Positions 37,885 to 50,789 are shown, counted from the stretch's first letter. The stretch is DNA of 64,000 nucleotides from Sipunculus nudus (GCA_026874595.1 CM049311.1:13855676-13919675), one strand, 5' to 3'. Notes: a model not told the origin generated them from the letters alone. A program made the numbers and translations.

Positions 37885-40204
37885 CAGTCGAACCTCTATA
37901 ATATGGGCACCCTTTGGAATAAGCCAAACTACTCACTTTAAAGAGATGTCTACTTTATGGAAGTAGTAGCTGTCACTTTCAGTGCTGCCTCATATTTAAT
38001 TAAATTGATGCTGGTGCTTTCTCCCTGTTTTTAAACATAAAGGTTAATTATTACTAATGTTTAATTATATATAGATATATATACATATATAAACATGTGT
38101 GTATTATAACATATACTGTTGTACATAAATCAAGTTACCCAATGCATGTTTAGATATATCATTCTGTTCTACATACTTTCTCTAAGTGGCTGTCAGATCA
38201 GAAGTATGCTTATCAGTACAAATATTGCCACTGAGTGATACATTCACTACTGACTATAAACAATCAAAGGAATAGCCACTGTAGACTGAGGTTTGAATGG
38301 AGCCTTTACATGCACATTAAGGTTGTTTAATTCGTATGCCAGTTACGGCTCTGCGCGGGCTGAAAACCTGAACCCGCATCCGCCCCGCATCATACCCTGT
38401 CAGCCCGCAGCCCGCCCCGCAATCAAATAAATAAATTCAGCCCCGCAGTTACTATCATTCTTTCAGCCCGCACACGCCCCGCGAAATTTTCCTTCAGCCT
38501 GCACCCGCCCCGCTTTTTTTAAGTTTGCGGCCCGCTGTCCAGCCCGCAAAATATTTAAAAATAGTTTTCGGATCCAAAGGTTTACATATCAAGATTTTTA
38601 CAGCAAATATATAAGACACGCTTATTATTAATATATATGAAATGTTTGTTGATTGGAATGAAAAATTTATTCGAATACATTTATGCAATAATTCAACCCA
38701 TTATTCATGAAATATTTTTAAAGACAGGTTTTTTTGGTTAGATGGATTTAATTTATACATAATAATTTAACACACCTTAAATGTGCTTTCATATTTTACA
38801 GGGGAAATAAAAAAACTTTTGGTTTATTATGTCTGTTTCTACTTAAACATATAAAAAAGTAGAGAAAATATTAGACTTCTTCAAAATATTTGTACCCAAA
38901 GTGACCCTATAGAATAGTATTGACTAATCACAAGCCATCAAACTAACGAAATGTGTTGCTGGTTAATTTTTTTCAGTCACAATCTGCTAATTAGCTGAAA
39001 CTGAGACTAATCAGGTCAATGGAGTAAAGGGGTAATCTGACCCATGTGGCTTTAGGTTCAGGATGTTCATTGAGATCTAGACATGGCTAGAGCCTTGTGT
39101 CTTATAGCAATCATCAACACATTATGCTGTGACCAAACAGGGATTTGGCTAGCCAGTGGTCAATGTCATTGATATATACAATTAGACAACACACAATTAG
39201 ATAAGGAGTCCACCTTAGGCTTTGTGCAGTACCAGGTCAATTGAATCATCTACGTAGCAAGCTGTAGCCACACACTGTTTATTACAAGATCAAAGGTAAT
39301 CAAGCCCTTGCTTTACTCCCAGCCATATTATGTAATATGTGAGCCCTGACACAAGTACAGTCCATATACAACATCCGGCCAGGTAACTTTATACAAAGTT
39401 ATGACCAGCTCCCTTTGCAAAGACAATTGTTTAAAGTCTAGATTTCAGATTAAGGATGCACCATCTATTTTGTATAACAAATTGATGTTAAACCTAGAAA
39501 AGACACATTTGCATAGTGTTGTTACAACTGTCAGTCAGTGTAAGGGGTGAACAGGAATAAATTTTTTTTTTCAAATTTACGACACCTGAAAACATTTTAT
39601 ACAAAAATACCAATTTCTTAAAATTATAATTTTTAAGTATAATTTTATAATCATGTTTTACTGAACTGCCAGATCATCAACCCGCAGCCCGCCCCGCACC
39701 ACACAGACGTCATTTCGGCCCGCCCCGCCCCACACTTTCTTAGATGTAGCCCGCCCCGCCCCGCCCCGCCCCGCAAAGATTCCTAAGCGGGGGCCCGCGG
39801 GCTGCGGGTCAAAACCCGCCCCGCGCAGGGCCCTTATGTCAGTATCCCTTGTCTAGCCTTGAGTCAAGAAGGGTATTATAAGATTGTGCAGTCAGAGAGT
39901 AATACACCTCTGACTTCGTTCATCTGTTTAATCATTAATAATTGAAATATTAATATTTCATAATAAACACTTATTTTGGTTGCTAATTATGAAAAAATCA
40001 TAATAAATGAAGCTCTTTAAGTTTAAATATGAAGATACTTCAGTTGGAAAAAATCAATGTAGTGCCCACATTAGCTTGAGTTGAGTGCCCACTTAATAAA
40101 TTATAGAGTTGCCAACATTAGGTAAACATAATTAACAGAAGGAAACAACGGGACTGCCCAAAGTGCCCACTTTATAGAGGTGCTCACTTAGAGAGGTTCG
40201 ACTG
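37885..40204. mobile_element. Pogo/Tc1-like element interrupted by a hAT-like element
   Basis: The left end is CAGTCGAACCTCTATAATAT and the right end, reverse-complemented, is CAGTCGAACCTCTCTAAGTG. Sub-terminal 'gggcacc' and 'agtgcccac' blocks match in inverted orientation. TA follows the right end; the left flank reads TT, so one side of the target site has mutated or the end is off by a base. Removing the insertion at 38345-39834 leaves about 830 bp, close to the 931-bp element at 11961. No transposase frame is present. Confidence 0.62.
38345..39834. mobile_element. 1.49-kb hAT-like element with GCCCCGC-rich ends
   Basis: Termini ACGGCTCTGCGCGGG (left) and AGGGCCCTGCGCGGG (right, reverse-complemented) match at 13 of 15 positions. 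Flanks are TATGCCAGT (38335-38343) and TATGTCAGT (39835-39843), near-identical and about the 8 bp expected for hAT insertion. Both sub-terminal regions (about 38350-38550 and 39680-39830) carry many copies of 'gcccgc' and 'gccccgc', while the middle kilobase is ordinary AT-rich DNA without a transposase. GC-rich sub-terminal repeats are likely transposase-binding sites by analogy with known hAT elements. Confidence 0.66.
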
Positions 40205-40206
40205 TA

Positions 40207-40974
40207 GTTATGATAACTGATGTATGCTAGTCTCAATGACTTATATGATTGCCTTCGGTAGTCTCTCCATGTGAAGGAAACCGGGAAACCGCTAACATTA
40301 GACGAGCAAAAAAAAGGACACTCTCATTGCCATGCCAGAAATCGAACCCGTTCTATTTTCGAGGGACATCCCCATTAAATTACAAGTTATATTTCTAGTG
40401 ATAGGAAATGATTTTAAAATCAAAATCGATGATTGAAAATAAAAACGAGGGAGGATCGATTAATAATCGATTATTTTATGTACCTTCTATTTTACCTTGG
40501 AATCTGCTGCAAATTAGTACCTATAATATTGACCCCACTTAAAAGTCTGACATGTACATCGGTATTCATAATGAAACCATCAATCAAGCCCGCATCTAAG
40601 GTCGACTTGTCGTCGGACGATTGTTGGCTGCGCAGGGTTCCGTTTTAATGCTGCTCGTTACTTTGTGTTCGCATATCTCTGGCAGGTTCTTTGGATTCCT
40701 TGAATGTGCATACATAATCGTTTTTAATCGATTATGCAATAAATGCAATCGATTTATTCAATTTTGAAAGAAAACGACCAATAATTGATTTAAACGATTA
40801 ATTGACACACCACTAATATTTATAGATAACAAAATCACTGGGAAAATTAATGAACCAATGGAACCCATTGTGCAGGCTGTACAACATATAATTAAGATGG
40901 TTCAGAAAGGTTATTACCTTTTAAATATAAGGTAAAAACGAGTCAAATAAAAATTATTATAAGAAATATCAATT
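40207..40974. other. Non-coding stretch
   Basis: No gene is seen. Around 40345-40355 the minus strand carries a GGTTCGATTTC motif like a tRNA T-arm or SINE B box, without the rest of a tRNA. Several 'aatcgatta' palindromic phrases occur at 40440-40800. Confidence 0.4.
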
Positions 40975-41990
40975 ACTTGACCCTAGAAACCCGAAACCGT
41001 ACAATCCACAACATGCAGTGTTGCAGGCAAACCCATTGAAAAGGTAATTTTCAAACTCGAGAACAGCGGCCATCTTGGATTTCGTGATCTAAAGTCTTCC
41101 GCCCTTATTTTTTTTTTAGAGAAACCTTCATTGGACTCTCAAATTATCATTACGAGAAACGAAATTCACTGAGAAACGAACCACTAGAGTTCATTATGTA
41201 ACCGCAGGGTATTAAGCATAGTTCTGCTGCATATCATTATACCAAACATGATCAGAACTTCCAGCATAGCCTATTATGGAGACAACATTGAAAGTAAAAC
41301 TGGCCTTGGGCTACATAAATCGGCGTCCATCTTGGATTATTGAGTTAAATCGGTCAAAAAATACATTTGAAATCAAATATGAATTCCCCGACCCCAGAAA
41401 CCCAAGAATTCATATACTAAAGAGTACTGCAGGCTAAACAATTGAAACAATTTTCAAAATGGGGAAGAGCGACCATCTTGGATATCAAGTTTTTCCGTGT
41501 TCCATTCTTACTTTTGAGAGAGACACCCTGGCTAGATTGTCCAATTAACATTCAGAGAATCCCATTCGATGGAGTCACGGATCACCTGAGCTTATTATGG
41601 ATGTCGTATGGCAAGTGTGAGAGTAAATAGCATTTTAGCTACAAATCGTTGGCCATCTTAGATTTTAAGGTCATTATAGGTCAAATCACAAATCTGACAT
41701 CAAATATGAATTCCTCTACCCCCAAAACCCTATAACCCATATGCTGAACTGTATTGAAGGCCAAACTACTGAAAAAAAATAGAATTAAAAATGGCGGATC
41801 CCGGCCATTTTGGATTTCGAGCTCTCACGGATTCTCCCCACATTTTCACGAGCGACATCTTCGCTAATTTTTTTTTTAAAAATCTAACTCCATAGAAGAC
41901 AAATCAACCCAGAAACCAACCTTCGCTCTCCACGGTCATGGAATTGCTCAGGATGACCCAACTAACTGATGTATCTTTTAATTCCACTCC
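40975..41990 (+). repeat. Diverged tandem repeat of ~330-410 bp with 'ccatcttggat' blocks
   Basis: Three diverged copies begin near 40987, 41397 and 41723 with an 'aaacccg/caaga' phrase followed by 'ctgcaggc' or 'attgaaggc'. The block 'ccatcttggat' or a close variant recurs near 41069, 41326, 41470, 41651 and 41803. The spacing of the starts, 410 and 326 bp, shows indels between copies. There is no coding potential. Confidence 0.55.
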
Positions 41991-43002
41991 AGTCGGGAAA
42001 AGAGCGTATGTTGCGAACATAATAAATAGTTGCATATTTTTTTTAAATGTAAAACAATGATTTTAGTTTTCTTTATGAAACATACAATCCTTACGCAGTG
42101 GTTACGCCACATTCGTTCTCTCACTCCTTCAACATAGTTCTTGGGTTTGAGTTTCAGTTACGCATACTCAGCCACGGTCATGTATGTTATATTTACTAAT
42201 TATGTGTAGCACAAATTTGATAAATATGAACATAAATATACGATTTTATTTGGTTTAAATAATTATTTTATCAAGAAACAAAAAAGTAATCCAAGTGTTT
42301 TTACTTGCTTTAAGAAATAATGATTATCCTTACTGCATAGTAATACAGTTTAGCTACCATTTACCGTGGTCCCCTATCTGGTTAGTGAACATTCCATTTA
42401 CATATATGCTAGAACATAGACAACAAAATGCCTCAGTACACAGTTGGACTGACTCCTGCTTGTTTTATATAGATCATTTTCGAAGGGTTAAAATCCCTTC
42501 GCATTGCACGAACTTGAACTATGCATGTATTACTTGTTACGTCGGGTAGCGATACTGAATACGTTCAACAGTTTGTCAGTCTTTTCGGTAGTTTATGTAG
42601 AGGGTATATATCAATATATATATAACTGAAATTCTTAAATAAATTCAATGTTATTCATTAGATCATTATATGGTATTATTTTGTACACTAATATATAAAT
42701 TATATATGTCCTTCGTTGATTTTACAGAAATCCTATCTTCTCATATTTTTTTTTTAATGTTTCTGAGGCCAAAGAGGTTTTAATGGCAAACTCAAGCCAT
42801 GTTTTTTGTCAATAGTAATTTACTGATCTGCTATGATTGAGCAACCCACACCACTAGGTACCTGAAGTAATTAATTACTACTGATCTGCTCACACCCTCT
42901 ACTGATTACTGTGGAGGGCGGGGTATGAGTTGACCAGGGTTTAGCCATCCGTTGTCAATTGTTGTTGGTAACTGACCTGCGGTCAGTTATTTACTCAGTG
43001 AA
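41991..43002. other. Non-coding stretch
   Basis: No supportable gene. The frame at 42295-42549 has no recognisable motif. Near 42840-42960 the text 'actgatctgct' and 'taattactactgatctgct' repeats imperfectly. Confidence 0.45.
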
Positions 43003-43152
43003 ATGGCTAATGACAACAAACTTAAATTTAGATCAGATTTTTTTGCAAATGGTCAAAAGTTTTTGTTCCATGAGATGTTTACTATTCAACAATTGTTGAA
43101 CGATGCCTCCCAGAGCACTTCTTCCAAGGCATGGTTTATAGATAATAAAGAG
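43003..43152 (+). CDS. Candidate first exon of an unidentified gene
   Basis: An ATG at 43003 opens 50 codons reading MANDNKLKFRSDFF and onward to 'KAWFIDNKE', with ordinary protein-like composition. At the end a strong donor, GTAAGTAAG, follows 'aataaaga' (exon end about 43151, phase 2). If unspliced, the frame ends at TAA at 43153-43155. No family is recognised, and no compatible next exon is found in the following 2 kb. It could also be chance. Confidence 0.28.
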
Positions 43153-43155
43153 TAA

Positions 43156-44691
43156 GTAAGATATCATTTTTTTTTTAAATTTTATTTTAAGTGAGCATTA
43201 AAACACATAGCCTAGTCATATTCTGAAATATTTAAGAACAATGCAAAATTCCTGGTCATTGTTTATTTATTATTTTTATTCGCTTTTTTTCTTAATTATT
43301 TTTCATTTACATCCACCGAGATGACCCGCATTGTTATAGACCAAATTTTATGACATTTATTGAAAAGCCGGATATGCGTGGTCTCCTTACATATTTGCGC
43401 TCTTAATAGTTTCGATTCTTTAATACGTGTTGAATGTGTTTTATTTTATTTTTATTTTATACCACCATTTTGCTTTCGGATTTCTTGACTGTGTTAATTA
43501 AGCTACCTTAGGCCGTGTCAATTACTAACGCCCAGTTCTTTGATCTCTGTGAAGTTAAGTATATCAAAGAAGTTAGGCAAAATTCGAACTCTGATTGCCC
43601 GGTATGCCCGTAACAAATCCGGCTTTTCAAGTTTTTCACGGATGTTTTTGTAAATCTTTTTTTCCTTTGAATATTAGAGAGAGTATCAGAGATTTGTTTG
43701 GGATTTTCTAATTAACTTGAACTGATTGTGAATATTCTGTATTGTTAAAATTTAATAAATGAAACAAACCTTGTCAGTTTGTTTTGACAAAATAACTTCT
43801 CATTATGCTAAACATTTGAGTTGCTTACACTTTCAACAGTGGATAACTGACAATGTATTTGTTACCATGCACGATTTACGTAGCAACAATGTCTGTCATT
43901 GATCCTTGTCATAGCTACAAAATATATAATTAACTGATTTGTAAGTAAATAGTGGTATGTTTTGAAGAATGGTTCATGCCTTATTAAGACAAACAAAGTA
44001 CACCATTAGTTATAAGTGGATAATGTTGTATTAAATTGTAGTATTATATAGATATAGAAACTGAAGAAAGTCTTTTTGTGAGTTAAAGGGTTCATTTCAT
44101 TTGTGTTGACTAAATAAAAAAAACATTCATTATATTATTTGTACTTGATCTGTAGTTCTTTTATACAAGCCCTTGCATTAAAGATTTTTATGTGCTTAAA
44201 TTGTTTAGAAACAAAACAATCAAATAAACTGATTTTCACCCGACAATGTGTATTGTCATTTAGCGATAACTTACATGCCAATATAAAGCCAGGCATTCAA
44301 TGTAATGCCTGAACATTTTTTTTTCTTGAAATACCCGAGTGAATCAGTAATTGAAAAAAAAATTTCACTCATTTCACGTAATGCCTGATTACCCAGATTG
44401 TCTGTAACCCTGGTTGAGAGGAAATTCGCGACAATTGCCTGACCAGCGCGCCAGATGGGTACAGCCTGACCATTGTCAGCCGTCTAGAGGCAAATTTGCA
44501 TTCATCAGTGCCTGGACAGCTGAGAGACGATGCCCTTAACACAGGGCTGCCACCTGTGTGCCGACTTTGAGCGACCAAAAAATGACAAGGACGCGCAATG
44601 GTCGACTCACCCCAGAAATTTCCGATTCTGTGTAACTGCTCTGTGTAACAGACTTAATAATTTTGTGTTCCTTATTGGACGCTAGTGACGC

Positions 44692-44741
<50 letters not shown>

Positions 44742-45470
44742 GATGACAAAAATTGTATAATTTCATAAAGAGTTGATGAACTGGTTACGAGTCACTAGAG
44801 TGTATAAATCATGTCCAAAATGAACTAGCTTTGCTTTTCAGGAGTTGTTACAACTCGCAAGCGTGCGAGAGCCGCTTTTGTAAGGGATTTACCAGTATCA
44901 TATAAAATGGTTCGTAAGCTGGCATAAAATTCCCTTAAAGAGGCCCAACGACCTTCAATTTTCCATAAAAGAGGAACTTGCAGTATTTCGTTGCAATAAG
45001 TGACAGCCATGCATAGGAGTCGAAACCAAGAGTTCGTCAAATAAATATATGCGAACGACAGATTCAAGTGGTGTTTGTCGTACCTCTCACGAGGGGATCA
45101 GGGTGTCTGTAGCTGCGTTGTGGGGTAATGGATGGAGGGCTCTGTAACTCCGCCAGCTTTGATCACGATGCAGAATTCATATGAAGAATTACTCTTGCGA
45201 TAGCCATAAATAACTTTTTATTTGTATTTTATTAACAGTATTAACTTAGTACATGCAAATGAATACTTTAGTATACCACATGTTTGATACTTTGTGAATG
45301 TTTTACTAGTTTGAAATGATTGGTGGTTGAAGATTTCAAACCAAGTTGTACCAAGTTTCAGACCAAGCTACTCTGGGTCACCATTTTTTTTTTAACTACA
45401 ATATGAGTCGGATTAGATATAATTATAATAGAACGCCATACAATTTATCGTACTCATGATCTCTTTTCAG
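43156..45470. other. Non-coding stretch with an (AT)n microsatellite
   Basis: (AT)n lies at about 44696-44739. A possible transposon terminus, CAGGGCTGCCACCTG, occurs at 44541-44555 without a visible partner. The minus-strand frames at 44369-44578 and 44825-45067 have no recognisable motif. Confidence 0.45.
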
Positions 45471-45752
45471 AACACCGTGGATGATTCTGATAATATTAAT
45501 TTATTAAAGAACACTGTGAGTCTCATCGGATTTATTATCACAATTTTTCATTTTTTGTCAGTAATTTTGAAAGTAAAACATATAAAAGGTTAACAATATA
45601 AATTTAATCCAATATGGATGGATTGACGCATTTGATGAATCATAACCACATATACTTAGTACCTGCTTTTATTATTGTAGACAATAAAGATGTCTTTGTT
45701 CGAGTGTTTGGTCGCCAATATCCAGCCCAAGACTGACCCAGTCGATGCAAAG
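45471..45752 (+). CDS. Two candidate internal exons of an unidentified gene
   Basis: Exon A (45471-45515, 45 nt) follows 'ctcttttcag' and precedes 'gtgagt'. Exon B (45681-45752, 72 nt) follows 'ttattgtag' and precedes 'gttaaa'. Both are multiples of three, each is open only in phase 0, and they join in frame, reading 'NTVDDSDNINLLKNT' then 'TIKMSLFECLVANIQPK'. That mutual consistency is the only support. No family is recognised, and the candidate exon at 43003-43152 ends in phase 2, so it cannot join directly. Confidence 0.3.
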
Positions 45753-46516
45753 GTTAAAACAGTTCCTCAACTATAAGAGTCATAAAACTTTCTCTTGTTG
45801 TGTCGCAACGCTAAGAACAGGCATTACAACCTCGCGGCAATTTATATAACTAAATTACGGCTTTCTGACAGACCATTACATCAACTTGTTAACTCTATCG
45901 GTTATTGGACGGTCGGTGTCACACATTACCGTCTCGCTGAAGTGAGCTCTTTTCCAATGACGTCATATCTAATTGGTGGTCTTAAACTGACATTAGCTAA
46001 CTTTTTTTTCAAACACAGTCGTACGCGAAATACGTACCTCATATGCATCTCTACCGTTTTGTGTACGCAGTCATAGGCACAGTACGGCCCAGTATGCCGG
46101 AAAGTTTTGGGCATGCACGCTGTTACGCAAGTCATAAGTTATATACACGTAGCGCATCGGTCCCGCATCGGTCGAGCGGCACGAGTACGCTATGTGTTTG
46201 TGGGGAATACGGTTCATGCGCGGTAATACGCTGACCTCTCGACACGCACCCCGTCAGCGTATGAGCTGCGTATGTTGCATGTATACAAAGCGTTCTTGCA
46301 GTGCTGATACAACGCACGCTGAACGAAGCCATAGCGAATGCCGACGTATTGCACGAAGATCTTCCGGCGATCAGGCAGCGCATTGTAATTCATGAGACAT
46401 GCTCATATAGCTTAGAGATAGCGTACTTGCATGGCTACATCGGGGGCTACCTCCATGTCCCTTGCATCCACCCAGCAATTGATCACTCATGCTGGCAGCA
46501 CTGACAATGCCATTGA
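45753..46516. other. CpG-rich flank of the satellite complex
   Basis: Sequence from about 46015 to 46440 is unusually rich in 'tacgc', 'gcgta' and 'catgcgc' phrases compared with its surroundings. Similar composition appears beyond the far side of the satellite complex (59565-59880). Overlapping frames on both strands have no recognisable content. Confidence 0.45.
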
Positions 46517-49500
46517 AGCTCAGAGCATAGCTCCCTCCCTGTTGGTTCTGCCAATGACGACGACGACGACAGTGCTGGCCTCTTGGAGTAGTTTGTGGCG
46601 GCAGCACTGCCGACGACCACAGTCACAGCAAAGCTGCCTCCCTGACGGTTCTGCCAATGACGACGACAACGACGACGACAGTGCTGGCCTCTTGGAGTAG
46701 TTTGTGGCGGCAGCACTGCCGACGACGACAGTCACAGCAAAGCTGCCTCCCTGATGGTTCTGCCAATGAGGACGACGACGACAGTGCTGGCCTCTTGGAG
46801 TAGTTTGTGGCGGCAGCACTGCCGACGACGACAGTCACAGCAAAGCTTACTCCCTGATGGTTCTGCCAATGACGAAGACGACGACGACAGTGCTGGCTTC
46901 TTGGAGTAGTTTGTGGCGGCAGCACTGCCGACGACGACAGTCACAGCAAAGCTGCCCCCCTGTTGGTTCTGCTAATGTGGACGACGACAGTGCTGGCCTC
47001 TTGGAGTAGTTTGTGGCGGCAGCACTGCCGACGACCACAGTCACAGCAAAGCTGCCTCCCTCTTGGTTCTGCCAATGACGACGACGACGACGACAGTGCT
47101 GGCCTCTTGGAGTAGTTTGTGGCGGCAGCACTGCCGACGACGACAGTCACAGCAAAGCTGCCTCCCTGATGGTTCTGCCAATGACGACGACGAGGACGCC
47201 AGTGCTGGCCTCTTGGAGTAGTTTGTGGAGGCAGCACTGCCGTCGACGACATTCACAGCAAAGCTTACTCCCTGATGGTTCTGCAAATGACGACGACGAC
47301 GACAGTGCTGGCCTCTTGGAGTAGTTTGTGGCGGCAGCACTGCCGACGACGACAGTCACAGCAAAGCTGCCTCCCTGATGGTTCTGCCAATGACGACGAC
47401 GAGGACGCCAGTGCTGGCCTCTTGGAGTAGTTTGTGGAGGCAGCACTGCCGTCGACGACATTCACAGCAAAGCTTACTCCTTGATGGTTCTGCAAATGAC
47501 GACGACGACGACAGTGCTGGCTTTTTGGAGTAGTTTGTGGCGGCAGCACTGCCGACGACGACAGTCACAGCAAAGCTGCCTCCCTCTTAGTTCTGCCAAT
47601 GACGACGACGACGACGACAGTGCTGGCCTCTTGGAGTAGTTTGTGGCGGCAGCACTGCCGACGACGACAGTCACAGCAAAGCTGCCTCCCTGATGGTTCT
47701 GCCAATGAGGACGACGACGACAGTGCTGGCCTCTTGGAGTAGTTTGTGGCGGCAGCACTGCCGACGACGACAGTCACAGCAAAGCTTACTCCCTGATGGT
47801 TCTGCCAATGACGAAGACGACGACGACAGTGCTGGCTTCTTGGAGTAGTTTGTGGCGGCAGCACTGCCGACGACGACAGTCACAGCAAAGCTGCCCCCCT
47901 GTTGGTTCTGCTAATGACGACGACGACAGTGCTGGCTTTTTGGAGTAGTTTGTGGCGGCAGCACTGCCGACGACGACAGTCACAGCAAAGCTGCCTCCCT
48001 CTTAGTTCTGCCAATGACGACGACGACGACGACAGTGCTGGCCTCTTGGAGTAGTTTGTGGCGGCAGCACTGCCGACGACGACAGTCACAGCAAAGCTGC
48101 CTCCCTCTTAGTTCTGCCAATGACGACGACGACGACGACAGTGCTGGCCTCTTGGAGTAGTTTGTGGCGGCAGCACTGCTGACGACGACAGTCACAGCAA
48201 AGCTGCCTCCCTGATAGTTCTGCCAATTACGACGACGACGACGACAGTGCTGGCCTCTTGGAGTAGTATGTGGCGGCAGCACTGCCAGCGACGACCACAG
48301 TCACAGCAAAGCTTCCTCCCTGATGGTTCTGCCAATGACGACAACGCCGACAGTGCTGGCTTCTTGGAGTAGTTTGTGGCGGCAGCACTGCGGACTACGA
48401 CAGTCACAGCAAAGCTGCCCCCCTGTTGGTTCTGCTAATGAGGACGACGACGACAGTGCTGGCCTCTTGGAGTAGTTTGTGGCGGCAGCACTGCCGACGA
48501 CGACAGTCACAGCAAAGCTGCCTCCCTCTTGGTTCTGCCAATGACGACGACGACAGTAATGGTCTCTTGGAGTAGTTTGTGGCGGCAGCGCTGACGACGA
48601 CGACGACGACAGTGCTGGCCTCTTGGAGTAGTTTGTGGCGGCAGGACTGCCGACGACGACAGTCACAGCAAAGCTGCCTCCCTGATAGTTCTGCCAATGA
48701 CGAAGACGACGACGACAGTGCTGGCCTCTTGGAGTAGTTTGTGGCGGAAGCACTGCCGACGACCACAGTCACAGCAAAGCTTACTCCCTGATGGTTCTGC
48801 CAATGACGACGACGACGACAGTGCTGGCTTCTTGGAGTAGTTTTATGGCGGCAGCACTGCCGACGACGACAGTCACAGCAAAGCTGCCTCCCTCTTGGTT
48901 CTGCCAATGACGACGACAACGACGACGATAGTGCTGGCCTCTTGGAGTAGTTTGTGGCGGCAGCACTGCCGACGACGACAGTCACAGCAAAGCTGCCTCC
49001 CTGATGGTTCTGCCAATGACGACGACGACGACGACAGTGCTGGCCTCTTGGAGTAGTTTGTGGCGGCAGCACTGCCGACGACGACAGTCACAGCAAAGCC
49101 GCCTCCCTGTTGGTTCTGCTAATGACGACGACGACGACGACAGTGCTGGCCTCTTGGAGTAGTTTGTGGCGGCAGCACTGCCGACGACCACAGTCACAGC
49201 AAAGCTTACTCCCTGATGGTTCTGCCAATGACGACGACGACGACAGTGCTGGCTTCTTGAAGTAGTTTGTGGCAGCAGCACTGCCAAGGACGACAGTCAC
49301 AGCAAAGCTGCCTGCCTGATGGTTCTGCCAATGATGACGACGACGACAGTGCTGGCCTCTTGGAGTAGTTTGTGGCGGCAGCACTGCCGACGATGACAGT
49401 CACAGCAAAGCTGCCTCCCTGATGGTTCTGCCAATGACGACGACGACGACGACAGTGCTGGCTTCTTGGAGTAGTTTGTAGGCAGCACTGCCGACGGCGA

Positions 49501-50780
49501 CAGTCACAGCAAAGCTTACTCCCTGATGGTTCTGCCAATAAAGACGACGACAGTGCTGGCCTCTTGGAGTAGTTTGTGGCGGCAGCACTGCCGACGACGA
49601 CAGTCACAGCAAAGCTGCCTCCCTGATGGTTCTGCCAATGACGACGACGACGACAGTGCTGGCTTCTTGTGTTAGTTTGTGGCAGCAGCACTGCTGACGA
49701 CGACAGTCACAGCAAAGCTTACTCCCTGATGGTTCTGCCAATGAGGACGAAGACGACGACAGTGCTGGCTTCTTGGAGTAGTTTGTGGCAGCAGCACTGC
49801 CGAGGACGACAGTCACAGCAAAGCTTACTCCCTGATGGTTCTGCCAATGACGACGACGACAGTGCTGGCCTCTTGGAGTAGTTTGAGGAGGCAGCACTGC
49901 CGACGACGACAGTCACAGCAAAGCTACCTCCCTGTTGGTTCTGTCAATGACGAAGACCACAGTGCTGGCCTCTTGGAGTAGTTTGTGGCGGCAGCACTGC
50001 CGACGACGACAGTCACAGCAAAGCTGCCTCCCTCTTGGTTCTGCCAATGACGACAACGACAACAGTGCTGGCCTCTTGAAGAAGTGGCAGCAGCACTGCC
50101 GACGACGACAGCAAGACCTAAACTTCTTCTTCCTGCAATACTGACAACTGCAATACTCTTGGCGCAGTTTATGGCAGCAGCAACGCCGACGACGACAGTT
50201 TGTGGTAGCAGCAGTAGACAACAACAGTCCCAGCAAAGCTTCTTCCCGTTTGCTCCTGCCAGCGACGACAACGACGATAGTGCTGGCCTCTTGGAGTAGT
50301 TTGTGGCAGGAACACTGCCGTCGACAACAGCTTGTGGTAGCAGCACTGACGACAACAGTCACAGCAAAGCTTCTTCCCTGTGGCTTCTGCCAGTGACAAA
50401 GACAACGACAGTGCTGGCCTCTTGGAGTAATTTGTTGCAGTAGCACTGCCGACGACAACAGTCAGAGTAAAGCTCCCTCCCTGTAGCTTCTGCCAATGAT
50501 GATGACAGTGCTTGTTTGTAGGATATGTTTGTGGCAGCAGCACTAACACAGATGACACCGACAGCAAAACTGTAGCTTTCTCCCTGTTATGCCCACCAAC
50601 CACGCTGCCAACAATGGTGTCCGCTTGGAGTAGTTTATGGAGGCATCACTGCCAACGAGGAGAGTTGTTGTGGCAGCACTGACTTTGATGACAGTCAGAT
50701 CGAGTAAAGCTCCCTCCTTGCAGCTTCTGCCAATGACAATGACAACGACAGTGCTTGTTACTTTGAGATGTTTGTAATGG
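46517..50780 (+). repeat. ~105-bp (GAC)n-containing satellite array, left arm
   Basis: About 38-40 units share 'ttctgccaatgacgacgac', 'agtgctggcctcttggag', 'tagtttgtggcggcagc' and 'cacagcaaagctgcctccc'. Unit length steps through about 103, 106 and 109 bp as the internal (GAC)n run changes. Lengths are 3n+1, so each unit shifts the reading frame and every frame stays open for about three units. This explains the ladder of overlapping ~99-residue frames, which should not be read as genes. From about 50050 on the units decay and shorten. The same unit occurs inverted at 57186-59545. Confidence 0.93.
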
Positions 50781-50789
50781 CAGCACTAA

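Noticed and set aside
40340-40360. tRNA-like GGTTCGATTTC on the minus strand
   Set aside because: No acceptor stem or anticodon arm could be fitted around it; at most a decayed SINE box.
44825-45067. 80-codon minus-strand frame
   Set aside because: Composition is protein-like but no motif, homologue or splice partner is recognisable.
46371-50603. Dozens of overlapping 60-220-residue open frames, mostly minus strand
   Set aside because: All are the same ~105-bp satellite read in rotating frames; no start context, splice sites or domains.
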